From Mangrovitalea sediminis (GTDB taxonomy: Bacteria > Pseudomonadota > Gammaproteobacteria > Pseudomonadales > Oleiphilaceae), in the NCBI RefSeq assembly GCF_002514725.1, contig NZ_NTLB01000001.1, positions 310,001 through 374,000 on the forward strand: DNA of 64,000 nucleotides. Reading direction: 5' to 3'. Shown in pieces: positions 63,880 through 64,000 of the stretch (the first letter of the stretch is position 1; each line of letters starts with the position of its first letter). The position numbers and the translations under genes were made by a program. The notes beneath the pieces were generated by a model. It did not search any database. It saw only the letters and a program-made list of their open reading frames with translations, and was not told the DNA's origin.

Positions 63880-64000
63880 ATGTCACGCCGTGGTCTGAAA
63901 CATCTCGGGAATCTCTGCCTGCTCTGGATACTCGGCAGCATGACGCCGAGCGCCCAGGCCGACCAGAAAGTCGACTTCGACCACTACAGCGTGCACTACA
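63880..64000 (+). CDS. DUF4426 domain protein, 3' end missing
   Basis: The first 40 residues are seen: a signal peptide (hydrophobic HLGNLCLLWILGS, cleaved after AQA) and the mature start DQKVDFDHYSVHY, matching the DUF4426 pattern (FxxYxVHY). The gene follows metW by 11 bp with a GAGGG site, as in the Pseudomonas locus. The rest runs off the window. The function is unknown. Confidence 0.75.
   Translation, partial: MSRRGLKHLGNLCLLWILGSMTPSAQADQKVDFDHYSVHY

Overview
The window is ordinary chromosome of a free-living gammaproteobacterium. Housekeeping gene orders match the Pseudomonas/Marinobacter group: yicC-gmk-rpoZ-spoT-ridA, oxyR-recG, rph-crc-pyrE, pilU-pilT facing yggS-proC-yggT-yggU, and metX-metW followed by a DUF4426 gene. 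Together with paired FadL-type porins, an HDOD protein fused to a tRNA-deacylase-like domain, and even, moderately high GC, this fits a Marinobacteraceae-like marine bacterium best. That placement is inference. I see no rRNA, tRNA, prophage, insertion sequence or CRISPR array.

Layout. 1-3.7 kb: the end of a TRAP transporter operon (dctQ-dctM) with a DUF2848 protein and an amidase. 4.4-11.1 kb (minus strand): a glucose-type ABC transporter gtsABCD preceded by a GltR/GtrS-like two-component system. 11.4-15.8 kb: small accessory genes (a secreted protein with two CBM5/12-like modules, a periplasmic binding protein, two flavin reductase-like proteins, a COG3146 acyltransferase). 16.2-20.7 kb: an outer-membrane FadL/OmpP1-like protein and a 1040-residue Ig-like lipoprotein. 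20.8-25.4 kb: a membrane diguanylate cyclase with a dead receiver domain, and an orphan molybdopterin oxidoreductase. 25.8-38.8 kb: the HDOD gene, recG, oxyR, an SDR gene, ridA, spoT, rpoZ, gmk, yicC, rph, crc and pyrE. 39-48.6 kb: DUF4124 and phasin-like proteins, polyphosphate:AMP phosphotransferase with a MgtC/DUF4010 membrane protein, trhP, a lipoprotein, a DUF2782 gene and polA. 48.9-52.9 kb: vitamin B12 uptake btuC-btuD-[cobalamin riboswitch]-btuB. 53-57 kb: fadL, pilU and pilT. 57-64 kb: the yggS-proC-yggT-yggU group, a dynamin-like GTPase, metX, metW and the start of a DUF4426 gene.

The most interesting pattern is regulatory. The window encodes a Crc-like protein (37303-38082). Five genes for carbon uptake or catabolism (gtsA, gltR, the 16.2 kb FadL-like gene, the molybdopterin oxidoreductase and fadL) carry an AANAANAA motif close to their ribosome binding site or start codon. 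In Pseudomonas this is the Hfq/Crc catabolite-repression target motif. I found no such motif near the other gene starts I checked. This suggests a Crc/Hfq regulon that spans sugar and lipid uptake. Other points of interest are a probable small RNA with its own terminator in the 25.4-25.8 kb gap, a B12 riboswitch lying inside the btu cluster rather than ahead of it, a 24-bp tandem repeat carrying Shine-Dalgarno-like cores before the dynamin-like gene, and a pair of REP-like palindromes after polA.
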